In this document: piece after piece, positions 8,376-17,508 of the stretch
How the letters are laid out: the number at the start of each line of letters is the position of its first letter
Position numbering within the stretch: position 1 is the first letter of the stretch
Assembly: GCF_000732195.1 (NCBI RefSeq)
Contig: NZ_JNNU01000011.1
Span: forward strand, 124,001-188,000
Length of the DNA stretch: 64,000 bases
Source of the DNA: Neorhizobium vignae
GTDB taxonomy: Bacteria > Pseudomonadota > Alphaproteobacteria > Rhizobiales > Rhizobiaceae
Direction of reading: 5' to 3'
Made by a program: the position numbers and the translations under genes
Notes under the pieces: model-generated
The model's input: the letters and a program-made list of their open reading frames with translations, nothing else
The model's database searches: none
What the model was told of the DNA's origin: nothing

Positions 8376-8954
8376 TCAGCTCCGGCGGGCCGGCTTCTTT
8401 GCAGGGCCGGTGTCGAAGCCGAGGCGGACGCGCGTGAAGCGCGAGGCGCCGCCTTGCGCGTTCGGGATTTGCACATCCGCCTTGTTGAAGATAAACTGGG
8501 TGCCACCGGCCGGCATCTCGACCGGGAATGCCACCTTCTGCGAATAGATGACGCTGTCGCCATCGACCACCTCGACGAGGATCGGCAAGGTGACCTTGCC
8601 GGGAACGCCGACCGGGCCCTGGACGAGACGTCCTTGCGCGACGACATTGATGGTCAGCGTCGTCTCATTGGCGGTGCACTGGCGCGTCGCGTCGGCGAGC
8701 GAGGCCTGATAGAGCAGTTTTTCCGGCTTGTTCTCCCCGCCGCGGGCATAGGCGCGGTGAACGGCGGTCTGTTCCAGCATGACGACCGGCGGGCAGAATG
8801 CCTGCACGACGGCAGTTGCCGCCTCAGCGGCGGGGGCGGCAGTAGCGGTCGGGGTCAGCCCTTCTGTCGGCGCCGAGGAATTGCAGCTTGCGAGAACCGC
8901 CACGAGCGACACCGCCAGAAGACCACGCGAAATCTTTGCAAACACCGTACTCAA
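8376..8954 (-). CDS. Putative lipoprotein
   Basis: A 192-residue exported protein of unknown function. The N-terminus has a charged start, a hydrophobic core and the lipobox L-A-S-C, so lipidation at about Cys24 is expected. An Ala/Thr/Pro-rich linker (residues 28-45) precedes a beta-rich domain with a Cys pair (A-F-C-P-P and R-Q-C-T-A). The reading frame begins with TTG at 8954 with a GGAAGAGGG ribosome-binding site. No upstream ATG exists in frame, so the TTG start is accepted. It is divergent from thrC across 120 bases. Confidence 0.72.
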   Translation of the reverse strand: MSTVFAKISRGLLAVSLVAVLASCNSSAPTEGLTPTATAAPAAEAATAVVQAFCPPVVMLEQTAVHRAYARGGENKPEKLLYQASLADATRQCTANETTLTINVVAQGRLVQGPVGVPGKVTLPILVEVVDGDSVIYSQKVAFPVEMPAGGTQFIFNKADVQIPNAQGGASRFTRVRLGFDTGPAKKPARRS

Positions 8955-9074
8955 CCCTCTTCCATCCCAATATCTGGGCCATTTACCTGGCGAACCGGAG
9001 CGTCACTTTCCGGTCTTTCACCGCCCATTTTCCTGGTCTATATCAGCGGCGCGAATAAAAATCGATTGGGGTTG

Positions 9075-10475
9075 ATGGTCGTGGACTATATTTCTACCCG
9101 GGGCGAAGCCGCTCCGCTCGGATTCCGGGATGCGCTGATGGCGGGCCTTGCCCGCGACGGCGGCCTTTACGTGCCACGTCAATGGCCTTCGCTCTCCAAG
9201 AAGGAGATCCGCGCCCTGCGCGGCAAGACCTATCAGGAGGTCGCCTTCGAGATCCTCAAGCACTTCGTCGGCGATGAAATCCCCGCTGACAAGCTGAAGG
9301 GAATGACCACGGAAGCCTATGCCACGTTCCGGCATCCGGCCGTCGTGCCGCTGGTGCAGACGGGGCCGAACGACTTCGTGCTCGAACTCTTCCATGGCAC
9401 CACGCTCGCCTTCAAGGACGTGGCGATGCAGCTGCTCGCCCGGCTGATGGACTATGTGCTGGCCGAGCGCGGCGAGCGGGCCACCATCGTCGGCGCAACG
9501 TCGGGCGATACCGGCGGGGCGGCGATCGACGCATTCGCGGGCCGCGAGCGCACCGACATCTTCATCCTTTTCCCGCATGGCAAGGTCTCGCCCGTGCAGC
9601 AGCGGCAGATGACCACCTCCAGTGCCGCCAACGTGCATGCGCTGGCGCTGAAAGGCAATTTCGACGACTGCCAGAACATCGTCAAGGAGATGTTCAACGA
9701 CGTCGCGTTCCGCGACCGGGTGAGGCTCTCGGGCGTCAATTCGATCAACTGGGCGCGCATCATGGCGCAGGTGGTCTATTATTTCACGGCCGCCGTTTCT
9801 CTCGGCGGGCCGGACCGGAAAATCTCCTTCACGGTGCCGACCGGCAATTTCGGCGATATCTTCGCGGGCTATGTTGCCAAGAAGATGGGCCTGCCGATCG
9901 ACCGGCTGGTGATCGCCACCAACGACAACGACATCCTCGCCCGGACGCTGAAGACCGGGCGCTACGAGATGCGCGACGTCAAGGCGACCACCTCGCCGTC
10001 GATGGACATCCAGATCTCGTCCAATTTCGAGCGGCTGCTGTTCGAGGCTTATGGCCGCGACGCCGTCTCGGTGCGCGCCGCGATGGCCGGGCTCAAGCAG
10101 TCCGGCAGCTTCGAGATCAAGCCGGACGCGCTCAAAGCGATCCGCCGCGAGTTCCGTGCGGGGCGGGCAACGGAGCGGCAGGTCGCCGCCACGATCCGCG
10201 AGACGCTTGCCGAGACCGGATACCTCCTCGATCCCCACACTGCGACCGGCGTTTTCGTTGCAGGCAAGAATGCAAAACCGGCAAGCCCGATGGTCACTCT
10301 CGCCACCGCCCACCCGGCCAAATTTCCGGCCTCGGTAAAATCCGCTTGCGGAATTGATCCGGCGCTTCCATCATGGCTTGCTGATCTTATGCAAAGGGAG
10401 GAGCGCTTCGATATCTTGGAGCCTGAGCTTAAGGCCGTCGAAACCTTCATCGGCCAGCATGCCCGCGCTAAGTAA
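9075..10475 (+). CDS. thrC: Threonine synthase
   Basis: PLP enzyme converting O-phospho-L-homoserine to L-threonine, last step of the pathway; the kinase for the step before (thrB) lies at 27-28 kb of this window. The 466-residue length fits the fungal/alphaproteobacterial class. The PLP Schiff-base lysine is Lys114 in F-H-G-T-T-L-A-F-K-D, and the phosphate-binding G-A-T-S-G-D-T-G-G-A follows near residue 140. ATG 9075 was chosen because the reading frame extends far upstream through unrelated sequence, while this Met starts the conserved V-D-Y-I-S-T-R-G opening. It is followed after 33 bases by the M16 peptidase, a pairing common in alphaproteobacteria. Confidence 0.95.
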   Translation: MVVDYISTRGEAAPLGFRDALMAGLARDGGLYVPRQWPSLSKKEIRALRGKTYQEVAFEILKHFVGDEIPADKLKGMTTEAYATFRHPAVVPLVQTGPNDFVLELFHGTTLAFKDVAMQLLARLMDYVLAERGERATIVGATSGDTGGAAIDAFAGRERTDIFILFPHGKVSPVQQRQMTTSSAANVHALALKGNFDDCQNIVKEMFNDVAFRDRVRLSGVNSINWARIMAQVVYYFTAAVSLGGPDRKISFTVPTGNFGDIFAGYVAKKMGLPIDRLVIATNDNDILARTLKTGRYEMRDVKATTSPSMDIQISSNFERLLFEAYGRDAVSVRAAMAGLKQSGSFEIKPDALKAIRREFRAGRATERQVAATIRETLAETGYLLDPHTATGVFVAGKNAKPASPMVTLATAHPAKFPASVKSACGIDPALPSWLADLMQREERFDILEPELKAVETFIGQHARAK

Positions 10476-10508
10476 TAGAGGTATCGGCGGCGCCGGAAAG
10501 ACGTAAAC

Positions 10509-11807
10509 ATGAATGTAGAAATCACCCGGCTCGCCTCCGGGTTGACGGTCGTCACCGAAACCATGCCGCATCTGGAGAGCGTTGCGCTGGGTGTCTGGAT
10601 CAAGTCCGGATCGCGTAACGAGACCGATGACGAACATGGGATCGCCCATCTCCTCGAGCACATGGCCTTCAAGGGCACCGCCCGCCGCAGCGCCCGTGAC
10701 ATCGCCGAAGAGATCGAGAATGTCGGCGGCGAACTCAACGCCGCAACATCCACCGAAACCACCTCCTATTACGCCCGGGTGCTCAGGGACAACGTGCCGC
10801 TCGCGGTCGATATCCTTGCCGACATCCTGACGGAATCGGAATTCGACGAGGAAGAACTGCGTCGCGAAAAGCACGTCATCCTCCAGGAGATCGGGGCTGC
10901 CAACGACACGCCCGACGATGTGGTTTTCGACAAGTTTTCCGAGGTCGCCTATCGGGGCCAGACGCTCGGCCGGCCGATCCTCGGCACGCCGGATACGGTC
11001 CAGGGTTTTACACCGGGACAGATCCGCAACTATCTTTCGCGCAACTACACGACGGACCGGATGTTCGTGGTCGCTGCCGGCGCCGTGGACCACACGACGT
11101 TCGTCAAGCAGGTCGAGGAGCGTTTTGCCCGTCTGCCCATGACCCCGAGCGCCCCGCCGGTGCTTGAAGCCGCCCGTTACATCGGCGGCGACGTGCGTGA
11201 AACCCGCGACCTGATGGACGCGCAGGTGCTGCTCGGCTTCGAGGGCAAGGCCTATCACATGCGCGACTTCTACTGCTCGCAGATCCTCGCCAACATCCTC
11301 GGCGGCGGCATGTCCTCGCGCCTGTTCCAGGAAGTGCGCGAACGTCGCGGCCTGTGCTATTCGGTCTATGCCTTCCACTGGGGTTTTTCCGACACCGGCA
11401 TCTTCGGCATCCATGCGGCAACCGGCGGCAACGAGTTGCCGACGCTGGTGCCCGTCATCATCGACGAGCTGCGCAAGTCTTCGGAAACCATTCATCAACA
11501 GGAAATCGACCGCGCCCGCGCCCAGATCCGCGCCCAGCTGCTGATGGGCCAGGAGAGCCCGGCGGCGCGTGCCGGCCAGATCGCCCGCCAGATGATGCTC
11601 TACGGACGCCCCATCCCCAACCCGGAAATGATGGAACGGCTGGAAGGCATCACCACGGAGCGGCTCACCGATCTTGCCGGACGGCTGTTTTTCGATACAG
11701 TTCCCACATTGTCGGCGGTCGGTCCGATCGAACAGCTCGCGCCATTGACCGACATCTCCACGGCGCTTGCCACGCCGGGGATCCAGACGAAGAAGGCTGC
11801 CGGCTAA
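10509..11807 (+). CDS. M16-family zinc metallopeptidase (processing-peptidase-like)
   Basis: A 432-residue pitrilysin-family protease with the inverted zinc motif H47-L-L-E50-H51 and the downstream Glu region R-R-E-K-H-V-I-L-Q-E-I. The C-terminal half contains the partner-domain R-G-L-C-Y-S-V-Y motif that lines the active-site cavity. There is no signal peptide, so it is cytosolic. It resembles the catalytic beta subunit of mitochondrial processing peptidase, and in alphaproteobacteria is regularly found next to thrC. Natural substrates are probably short peptides. The downstream GNAT gene starts 30 bases later, so thrC, this gene, the acetyltransferase and the EAL protein probably form one transcript. 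Confidence 0.92.
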   Translation: MNVEITRLASGLTVVTETMPHLESVALGVWIKSGSRNETDDEHGIAHLLEHMAFKGTARRSARDIAEEIENVGGELNAATSTETTSYYARVLRDNVPLAVDILADILTESEFDEEELRREKHVILQEIGAANDTPDDVVFDKFSEVAYRGQTLGRPILGTPDTVQGFTPGQIRNYLSRNYTTDRMFVVAAGAVDHTTFVKQVEERFARLPMTPSAPPVLEAARYIGGDVRETRDLMDAQVLLGFEGKAYHMRDFYCSQILANILGGGMSSRLFQEVRERRGLCYSVYAFHWGFSDTGIFGIHAATGGNELPTLVPVIIDELRKSSETIHQQEIDRARAQIRAQLLMGQESPAARAGQIARQMMLYGRPIPNPEMMERLEGITTERLTDLAGRLFFDTVPTLSAVGPIEQLAPLTDISTALATPGIQTKKAAG

Positions 11808-11837
11808 GCCGGCCGCCCTGCCCGGAGCAGCGTTAGC

Positions 11838-12449
11838 ATGACCAAATCGGTGTTTCGGTTCCTGTCGCGACAGCCGGACACACCAGAGCTTTTTGGCGAA
11901 AACCACCTGCTCCGGCTTCCCCGTTATTCCGACTACAAACAATGGCAGCGGCTGCGCTCTGAAAGCCGGCCTTTCCTGCAGCCCTGGGAGCCGACCTGGC
12001 GGCCGGACGAACTGACCGAGGGGGCGTTCCGCCTGCGCGTCGTCAGAAGCGGCCAGGAATATGCCTCGGGGCTTGCCGTACCGCTGCTTCTCTTCCGCCG
12101 CGACGACCAGGTTCTGCTCGGCGGACTGACCATCGGCTACATCCGCCGGGGGGCGGCGCAGAGCTGCATGATCGGCTACTGGATGGGTGAGAAACATGCA
12201 GGCCAAGGCCATATGTTGGCCGCATTGAAGGTGGCAATCCCCTATATCTACGGCGGACTTCAGTTGCACCGGATCGAGGCAGCCTGTATTCCGGAGAATT
12301 GGAAAAGTGTCCGGCTTTTGGAAAAGGCCGGTTTCGAGCAGGAAGGTCTTTTGCGCAAGTATCTCAAAATCAATGGCGAATGGCGCGACCACCTGATGTT
12401 TTCCCGCCTGCCGGAAGACGGCGAGTTCGGGAAGATGCTGAAGCCATGA
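11838..12449 (+). CDS. GNAT-family N-acetyltransferase, RimJ-like
   Basis: A 203-residue acetyltransferase of the RimJ/RimL branch. The signs are the N-terminal L-R-L-P-R-Y-S-D-Y stretch, a G-Y-W-M-G-E-K-H-A-G-Q-G-H motif for acetyl-CoA pyrophosphate binding near residues 114-126, and I-P-E-N-W-K-S-V-R-L-L-E-K-A-G-F near 155-170. The branch acetylates N-termini of ribosomal proteins or small amines. Its stop codon overlaps the ATG of the EAL gene (ATGA at 12446-12449), which suggests translational coupling. The target protein cannot be named from sequence. Confidence 0.88.
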   Translation: MTKSVFRFLSRQPDTPELFGENHLLRLPRYSDYKQWQRLRSESRPFLQPWEPTWRPDELTEGAFRLRVVRSGQEYASGLAVPLLLFRRDDQVLLGGLTIGYIRRGAAQSCMIGYWMGEKHAGQGHMLAALKVAIPYIYGGLQLHRIEAACIPENWKSVRLLEKAGFEQEGLLRKYLKINGEWRDHLMFSRLPEDGEFGKMLKP

Positions 12450-15358
12450 ACGCCTCAGCCTTGCGTCTTGCGTCATTGATCCGCTTTTTTCCGGCGATCA
12501 TCGCCCTCCTCGCCGCCGCCATGGTCCTGACGGCTGCGCCGGATGCGCGCGCCGCGGAGCCGGTCAAGATTTCGCGAGACGACACGGCGCTCGACCTCAC
12601 CAGAACCACCGATATCTACGTCAACCAGGGCGAGGCCTTCCAGGTCTCGACCGCCGCCGGCGCGGACGGCATCCGCCGCCGCATCGAGGTGCGCGCCAGT
12701 TCCCCCGGCCACCAGGGCGACTGGGCGGTCTTCGCACTTTCCAACGTTTCGGAAGAACAGCTCGAACGGGTGATCGTCGCGCCGCATTTCCGGCTCGCCA
12801 ACTCGAAAATGTTCTGGCCGGACCTCGGCTCGCAGCGCATCATCTCGATCACGCCTTCGGAAGGCTTTGCGCTCGACCGGATACCGAGCCCGGATGCCGA
12901 CGTCTTCCGGATCACGCTGAACCCCGGCTCGACCATCACCTTCGTCGCCGAACTCGCGACGCCGTCGCTGCCGCAGATCTATCTCTGGCAGCCGGATGCC
13001 TACAAGGACACGGTCAACTCCTTCACGCTCTATCGCGGCATCGTGCTTGGCATTGCCGGCCTTCTGGCGGTGTTCCTGACCATTCTCTTCGTCGTCAAGG
13101 GCACCTCTATGCTGCCGGCGGCGGCAGCGCTTGCCTGGGCGGTGCTCGCCTATATCTGCGTCGACTTCGGCTTCCTCGACAAGCTGATCACCGTCACGTC
13201 CGGCGACCAGCGCATATGGCGGGCGGCGGCGGAAGTGGCGCTCGCGTCTTCGCTCGTCATCTTCCTGTTCACCTATCTCAACCTCAACCGCTGGCACGTG
13301 CATCTCGGTTACGCGACGCTTGCCTGGGTGGTCGGCCTGGTGCTGCTCGGCGGGGTGGCGATCTACGATCCGTCGGTCGCGGCAGGCATTGCCCGCATCT
13401 CGTTTGCGCTGACCGGCTCGGTCGGCATCCTGTTGATCATCTATCTCGGCTTCAACCGCTACGATCGCGCGATCCTGCTGGTGCCGACCTGGGCGCTGAT
13501 CCTGGTCTGGCTGTTCGCCGGCTGGCTGACGGTGACCGGCAAGCTCGACAACGACATCATCCAGCCGGCGCTTGGCGGCGGCCTGGTCCTCATCGTTCTG
13601 CTGATCGGCTTCACGGTCATGCAGCACGCCTTTGCCGGCGGTGCCTACCAGCAGGGCCTGTTCTCCGACCTCGAACGGCAATCGCTGGCGCTAACCGGTA
13701 GCGGCGACACCGTCTGGGACTGGGACGTGGCCCGCGACCGCGTCGTCACCACACCCGACATCTCGACCCGCCTCGGGCTCGATGTCGGCGCCATGCACGG
13801 GCCGGTGCGCAACTGGGTGCCGCGGCTGCACCCCGACGACCGCGACCGTTTTCGCGCGACGCTGGATGTGCTGCTCGAACACCGCCGCGGCCGCCTGAAC
13901 CACGAATTCCGCATCCGCGCCGAGGATGGGCATTTCCACTGGCTGCAGATCCGTGCCCGGCCGGTGCTCGGCTCGAACGGTGAGATCATCCGCTGCGTCG
14001 GCACGATCATCGATGTGACCGAGCAGAAGAATTCCGTCGAGCGCCTGCTGCAGGACGCGATGCACGACAACCTGACCGGCCTGCCGAACCGCCAGGTCTT
14101 CCTCGACCGGCTGCAATCGGTGCTGACGCTGGCGCCGGGCGGCGACACCGTGCGCCCGACCGTCATGGCGATCGACATCGACCGCTACAAGCAGGTCAAC
14201 GACTCGCTCGGCATCGCGGCCGGCGACAATATCCTGATCGCGCTGACCCGCCGCCTGCGCCGGCTTCTGAAGCCGCAGGACACGCTGGCGCGGCTTGCCG
14301 GCGACCAGTTCGGACTGATCCTCGTCTCCGAGCGCGATCCTGCAAAGGTCGCGGATTTCGCCGATGCGGTCTCCAAGGCGATCATGGTGCCGATCAATTT
14401 CGCCAATCGCGAGATCATCCTGACCGCGTCGATCGGCCTCTCCTCGTGGGTCGACCAGCAGGAAAGTGCGACCGGCATGCTCGCCGACGCGGAACTTGCC
14501 ATGTACCGGGCAAAACGCTCCGGCGGCAACCGCGTCGAGCCTTTCCGCCCCGCCTTCCGGGCCGCCGGCGCCGACAAGCTGCAGATCGAGACCGATCTTC
14601 GCCGCGCGATCGAACGCAAGGAACTGTTTCTCGCCTATCAGCCGATCATCAGCCTCAAGGACGGCGAAATAGCCGGTTTCGAGGCGCTGATGCGCTGGGA
14701 TCATCCCAAGCGCGGCAGCATCCCGCCGTCGGAGTTCATCCCGATTGCCGAAATGTCTGACCTGATCGGCCCGCTCGGCCTGTTCGCCATCGACCGGGCC
14801 GCCTCGGACCTGATGGTCTGGCAGGGCCAGACCGGCGATCTGCCGGTGTTCGTGTCGGTCAACCTGTCGAGCGCGCAGCTTCTCAACTCCGATCTCTACA
14901 ACGACGTGCGCGCGCTCCTGCAGAAGACCCAGGTCAATCCGGGCCAGTTGAAGCTCGAACTCACCGAGTCGCTGATGATGGAGAACCCGGAACAGGCGCG
15001 GCTGGTGCTCGGCAAGCTCAAGCAGACGGGCCTCAGCCTGGCGCTCGACGATTTCGGCACCGGCTATTCGTCACTCGCCTACCTTACGCAGTTCCCGTTC
15101 GACACGATCAAGCTCGACAAGGCGCTGGTCCGCAACGCAACGGAAAAACGGGCAGTCCTGCTGCGTTCCGTGATCGCCATGGCCCGTGCGCTGGAAATGA
15201 CCGTGGTAGCGGAGGGCGTCGAGACCGACGAGGATGCGGCGGAACTCGCCAAGATGGGCTGCCATTTCGGCCAGAGTTATCTCTTCGGCCCGCCTGCCCC
15301 GGCAGACGCCGTGCTCCGTCTTCTGAAAGAGCGCTTTCCGTTGACCAAGCGAGCGTAG
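12446..15358 (+). CDS. Membrane EAL phosphodiesterase with degenerate GGDEF and PAS domains
   Basis: A 970-residue cyclic-di-GMP enzyme. Layout: signal peptide (1-33), periplasmic domain (about 36-190), six to seven membrane helices (about 195-400), PAS (about 425-535), GGDEF-like domain (about 545-700), EAL (about 715-960). The GGDEF motif reads A-G-D-Q-F and there is no R-x-x-D inhibitory site, so cyclase activity is not expected. The EAL domain keeps E-A-L, E-L-T-E-S, D-D-F-G-T-G-Y-S-S, K-L-D-K and V-A-E-G-V-E-T, so hydrolysis of c-di-GMP is likely, possibly with GTP as an activator at the dead GGDEF domain. It is the last gene of the thrC-M16-GNAT run and starts inside the GNAT stop codon. 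Confidence 0.9.
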   Translation: MNASALRLASLIRFFPAIIALLAAAMVLTAAPDARAAEPVKISRDDTALDLTRTTDIYVNQGEAFQVSTAAGADGIRRRIEVRASSPGHQGDWAVFALSNVSEEQLERVIVAPHFRLANSKMFWPDLGSQRIISITPSEGFALDRIPSPDADVFRITLNPGSTITFVAELATPSLPQIYLWQPDAYKDTVNSFTLYRGIVLGIAGLLAVFLTILFVVKGTSMLPAAAALAWAVLAYICVDFGFLDKLITVTSGDQRIWRAAAEVALASSLVIFLFTYLNLNRWHVHLGYATLAWVVGLVLLGGVAIYDPSVAAGIARISFALTGSVGILLIIYLGFNRYDRAILLVPTWALILVWLFAGWLTVTGKLDNDIIQPALGGGLVLIVLLIGFTVMQHAFAGGAYQQGLFSDLERQSLALTGSGDTVWDWDVARDRVVTTPDISTRLGLDVGAMHGPVRNWVPRLHPDDRDRFRATLDVLLEHRRGRLNHEFRIRAEDGHFHWLQIRARPVLGSNGEIIRCVGTIIDVTEQKNSVERLLQDAMHDNLTGLPNRQVFLDRLQSVLTLAPGGDTVRPTVMAIDIDRYKQVNDSLGIAAGDNILIALTRRLRRLLKPQDTLARLAGDQFGLILVSERDPAKVADFADAVSKAIMVPINFANREIILTASIGLSSWVDQQESATGMLADAELAMYRAKRSGGNRVEPFRPAFRAAGADKLQIETDLRRAIERKELFLAYQPIISLKDGEIAGFEALMRWDHPKRGSIPPSEFIPIAEMSDLIGPLGLFAIDRAASDLMVWQGQTGDLPVFVSVNLSSAQLLNSDLYNDVRALLQKTQVNPGQLKLELTESLMMENPEQARLVLGKLKQTGLSLALDDFGTGYSSLAYLTQFPFDTIKLDKALVRNATEKRAVLLRSVIAMARALEMTVVAEGVETDEDAAELAKMGCHFGQSYLFGPPAPADAVLRLLKERFPLTKRA

Positions 15359-15364
15359 ACTTTC

Positions 15365-16069
15365 TCAGGCGGCCTTGCCCGCTCTCGGTCGCTCGCGGGC
15401 GAAGGGGCTGAGACCCAGCCATTGCTGCATCGAGCTCGCCATTTCCGGATCGCCGTCCAGCTCCAGCCTTCCCTGCGCCATTTCGGCCCGCACTGTCGCT
15501 ATGCCCATCCAGATGGCGGTCATCGTCCGGAGCGAACTGGTCACGTAGAGGTCGATCTCGAAGCCGGGATCCGTCGAGCAGACATCGACATCGCGGCCGT
15601 CGACGACCAGCCAGTAGCGCTGCTGGGCCGCCGGCCGATCGGGAAAGAGAAAAAGGACCGTGCAGCGCCGCGGAGGCATCGGGGTCGGATCGAGGTGTCG
15701 GCGCATGTCCCACATCAGCAGCGACGGATCGAGTTTCTGGAGCGAATGCTGGGTCTCGACCCAATGCTGGCCCCAGAAGCCGAGGGTCATCACCACCTCG
15801 CGCAGATCCTCGCCGGCCGGCGTCAGATGATATTCCATCACCCCATCGGCGGCCTTGCGGTTCTCGACGATGCCGGCCTGGACCAGCTCCTTCAGCCGTT
15901 TCGAAAGCAGGGTCGGCGACATGCGTGGCACGCCGCGCCGGAGGTCGTTGAACCGGCAGCTGCCGCAAAGAAGTTCGCGGAGGACGAGCGGCGTCCAGCG
16001 GGTGCAGAATATCTCCGCCGCCATCGCCACCGGGCAGAACTGGCCGTAGCTCGCGGTTACTTCCAACAT
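15365..16069 (-). CDS. HxlR-family transcriptional regulator
   Basis: A 234-residue winged-helix regulator. The N-terminal 110 residues carry the HxlR pattern: C14 in the G-Q-F-C-P-V-A region, R-W-T-P-L-V-L-R-E-L, F-N-D-L-R-R-G-V-P-R-M-S-P-T-L-L and Y-H-L-T-P-A-G. The C-terminal half (about 120-234) is an extra domain resembling a sterol-carrier fold. ATG 16069 was chosen because GAGGAGG lies upstream at correct spacing; the GTG two codons earlier overlaps that site. It converges with the EAL gene, whose stop codon is six bases away. Such regulators often sense aldehydes, quinones or redox state through the N-terminal Cys. Confidence 0.85.
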   Translation of the reverse strand: MLEVTASYGQFCPVAMAAEIFCTRWTPLVLRELLCGSCRFNDLRRGVPRMSPTLLSKRLKELVQAGIVENRKAADGVMEYHLTPAGEDLREVVMTLGFWGQHWVETQHSLQKLDPSLLMWDMRRHLDPTPMPPRRCTVLFLFPDRPAAQQRYWLVVDGRDVDVCSTDPGFEIDLYVTSSLRTMTAIWMGIATVRAEMAQGRLELDGDPEMASSMQQWLGLSPFARERPRAGKAA

Positions 16070-16233
16070 CGCCACCTCCTCGGTATGCCCCGGGGCAAGA
16101 TAGTCCCGTTCCGAAAACCGACCAAGTCCGCTTTATGGGCTACGGGTTGCATGCCGTAGCCCCACGGCGTGAGCAGAACGACACCGCGCGGTGCATAACC
16201 ACCGAGGTGATCGCCATTGCCAATTTCGTCGCC

Positions 16234-16377
16234 ATGAGCCTTGGGGAACCGCCCTTGTGGGTGGTCTACTCTCCACTACTCCCGCTGTTCCTGCTATTAT
16301 TCAGCGGTCTTTATCTGCTCGCGCTGCCATACGCCACGTCCTGGCGCCGCGGGCAAAGGACCGGCGGACAGGAGTAA
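16234..16377 (+). CDS. Possible small membrane protein
   Basis: The stretch 16070-16382 holds the HxlR promoter on the minus strand and otherwise only this candidate: 47 residues with one strong hydrophobic helix (residues about 8-30) and a basic tail. No Shine-Dalgarno sequence precedes the ATG, and a longer in-frame start at 16135 is equally weak. It lies just upstream of the DUF1801 pair on the same strand. It could equally be non-coding. Confidence 0.3.
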   Translation: MSLGEPPLWVVYSPLLPLFLLLFSGLYLLALPYATSWRRGQRTGGQE

Positions 16378-16382
16378 ATTGA

Positions 16383-16841
16383 ATGGCGGCCAAGACATCC
16401 AGCAAGTCCGGGGAGGCGCCCGCCAGCCACGTCGCTGCGGAGCCGGCTCTCCTTTCGGGCGGCAACCCGCAGATCGCCAAAGGTTATGGCGACGCACCGG
16501 TGCGGGCCTATATCGCGGCCATGCCGGGCTGGAAAAGCGATGTTGGGCGCCGCCTTGACGCACTCGTCACCAGCACCGTTCCCAACGTCTACAAGGCGGT
16601 CAAATGGAACTCGCCGCTTTACGGCATCGAGGGCGACGGCTGGTTCCTCGGCGTCCATTGCTTCACCAACTACATCAAGCTGGCCTTCTTCCGCGGCACC
16701 TCACTCAATCCAGTCCCTCCCGGCACGTCCAAAACGCCGCAGACGCGCTACTTCCATATTCACGAGGGAGACGAACTCGACGAAACGCAGCTCGCAGATT
16801 GGGTGAAACAGGCCAGCCAATTGCCCGGCGAACGGATGTAG
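16383..16841 (+). CDS. DUF1801 (YdhG-like) protein, first of two
   Basis: A 152-residue cytosolic protein with the DUF1801 core: A-Y-I-A-A-M-P-G-W, then A-V-K-W-N-S-P-L-Y-G near residues 72-81, F-T-N-Y-I-K-L-A-F-F and the closing R-Y-F-H-I-H-E-G-D-E-L-D. The fold resembles a steroid-carrier or phage-repressor-like alpha/beta sheet; no biochemical role is established. It starts at ATG 16383 behind an AGGAG site. A diverged paralogue follows 21 bases later. Confidence 0.82.
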   Translation: MAAKTSSKSGEAPASHVAAEPALLSGGNPQIAKGYGDAPVRAYIAAMPGWKSDVGRRLDALVTSTVPNVYKAVKWNSPLYGIEGDGWFLGVHCFTNYIKLAFFRGTSLNPVPPGTSKTPQTRYFHIHEGDELDETQLADWVKQASQLPGERM

Positions 16842-16862
16842 AGGCGGGCGAACGACGACAGC

Positions 16863-17306
16863 ATGAAGAAAGCGACGGCAACCATGGAAAGCATTTCGGC
16901 GGACAAAGACTCCTCTCCGGCGCAGTTGATCGATGCGAGGATCCGCGAACTCGGCGACTGGCGGGGTGAGACGCTCGCCCGGGTGCGGTTCCTGATCAAG
17001 CAGTCCGTGCCCGACGTGGTCGAGGAATGGAAGTGGCGAGGGGTGCCGGTCTGGGAGCGCGACGGGATCATCTGCACCGGCGAGACCTATAAGGCAGCCG
17101 TGAAACTGACCTTTGCCAAAGGGGCTTCGCTGGAGGATCCTTCCGGTCTCTTCAACTCCAGCCTCGACGGAAATACCCGGCGTGCCATCGATTTTCACGA
17201 GGGCGACAAGATCGATGAGGAGGCGCTGAAGGCACTTATTCGCGGCGCCGTGGCGCTGAATGCCGCCCGCCCCGCCCGCTCCCGAAAGAAGCCGAAGAGC
17301 GCCTGA
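16863..17306 (+). CDS. DUF1801 protein, second of two
   Basis: A 147-residue paralogue of the preceding protein. It shares the core (E-E-W-K-W-R-G-V-P-V-W, Y-K-A-A-V-K-L-T-F-A-K-G, and I-D-F-H-E-G-D-K-I-D) but differs in the surrounding residues and has a basic Lys/Arg/Pro tail. A second Met seven codons in is an alternative start. The pair probably arose by tandem duplication and then diverged. Function unknown. Confidence 0.82.
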   Translation: MKKATATMESISADKDSSPAQLIDARIRELGDWRGETLARVRFLIKQSVPDVVEEWKWRGVPVWERDGIICTGETYKAAVKLTFAKGASLEDPSGLFNSSLDGNTRRAIDFHEGDKIDEEALKALIRGAVALNAARPARSRKKPKSA

Positions 17307-17508
17307 AAAGCGCCTCGAAACGGCTCGGATCGATCCGCTTTCCGATGCCATGGTCAAAGGCCCGAATGACTGGCACGGCCCCGATCATCCTCGGCGCCGC
17401 GGCGTCGGCGATCCGCGTCCGGCAGGGGCTAGTCCATTTCCTGTACTTGCGGCCGCTCGCCAAGCGGCCAACACTCCGCCCATTCTCAACATATGGGAGG
17501 AGAAAAAC

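Noticed and set aside
10371..12476. 701-codon minus-strand frame opposite the M16 peptidase and GNAT genes
   Set aside because: Same antisense artefact; the plus strand carries clear catalytic motifs and tight gene spacing.
16135..16377. 80-codon version of the small membrane frame
   Set aside because: Its first 33 residues look like random high-GC coding with no signal; only the shorter form has any merit, and that is weak.
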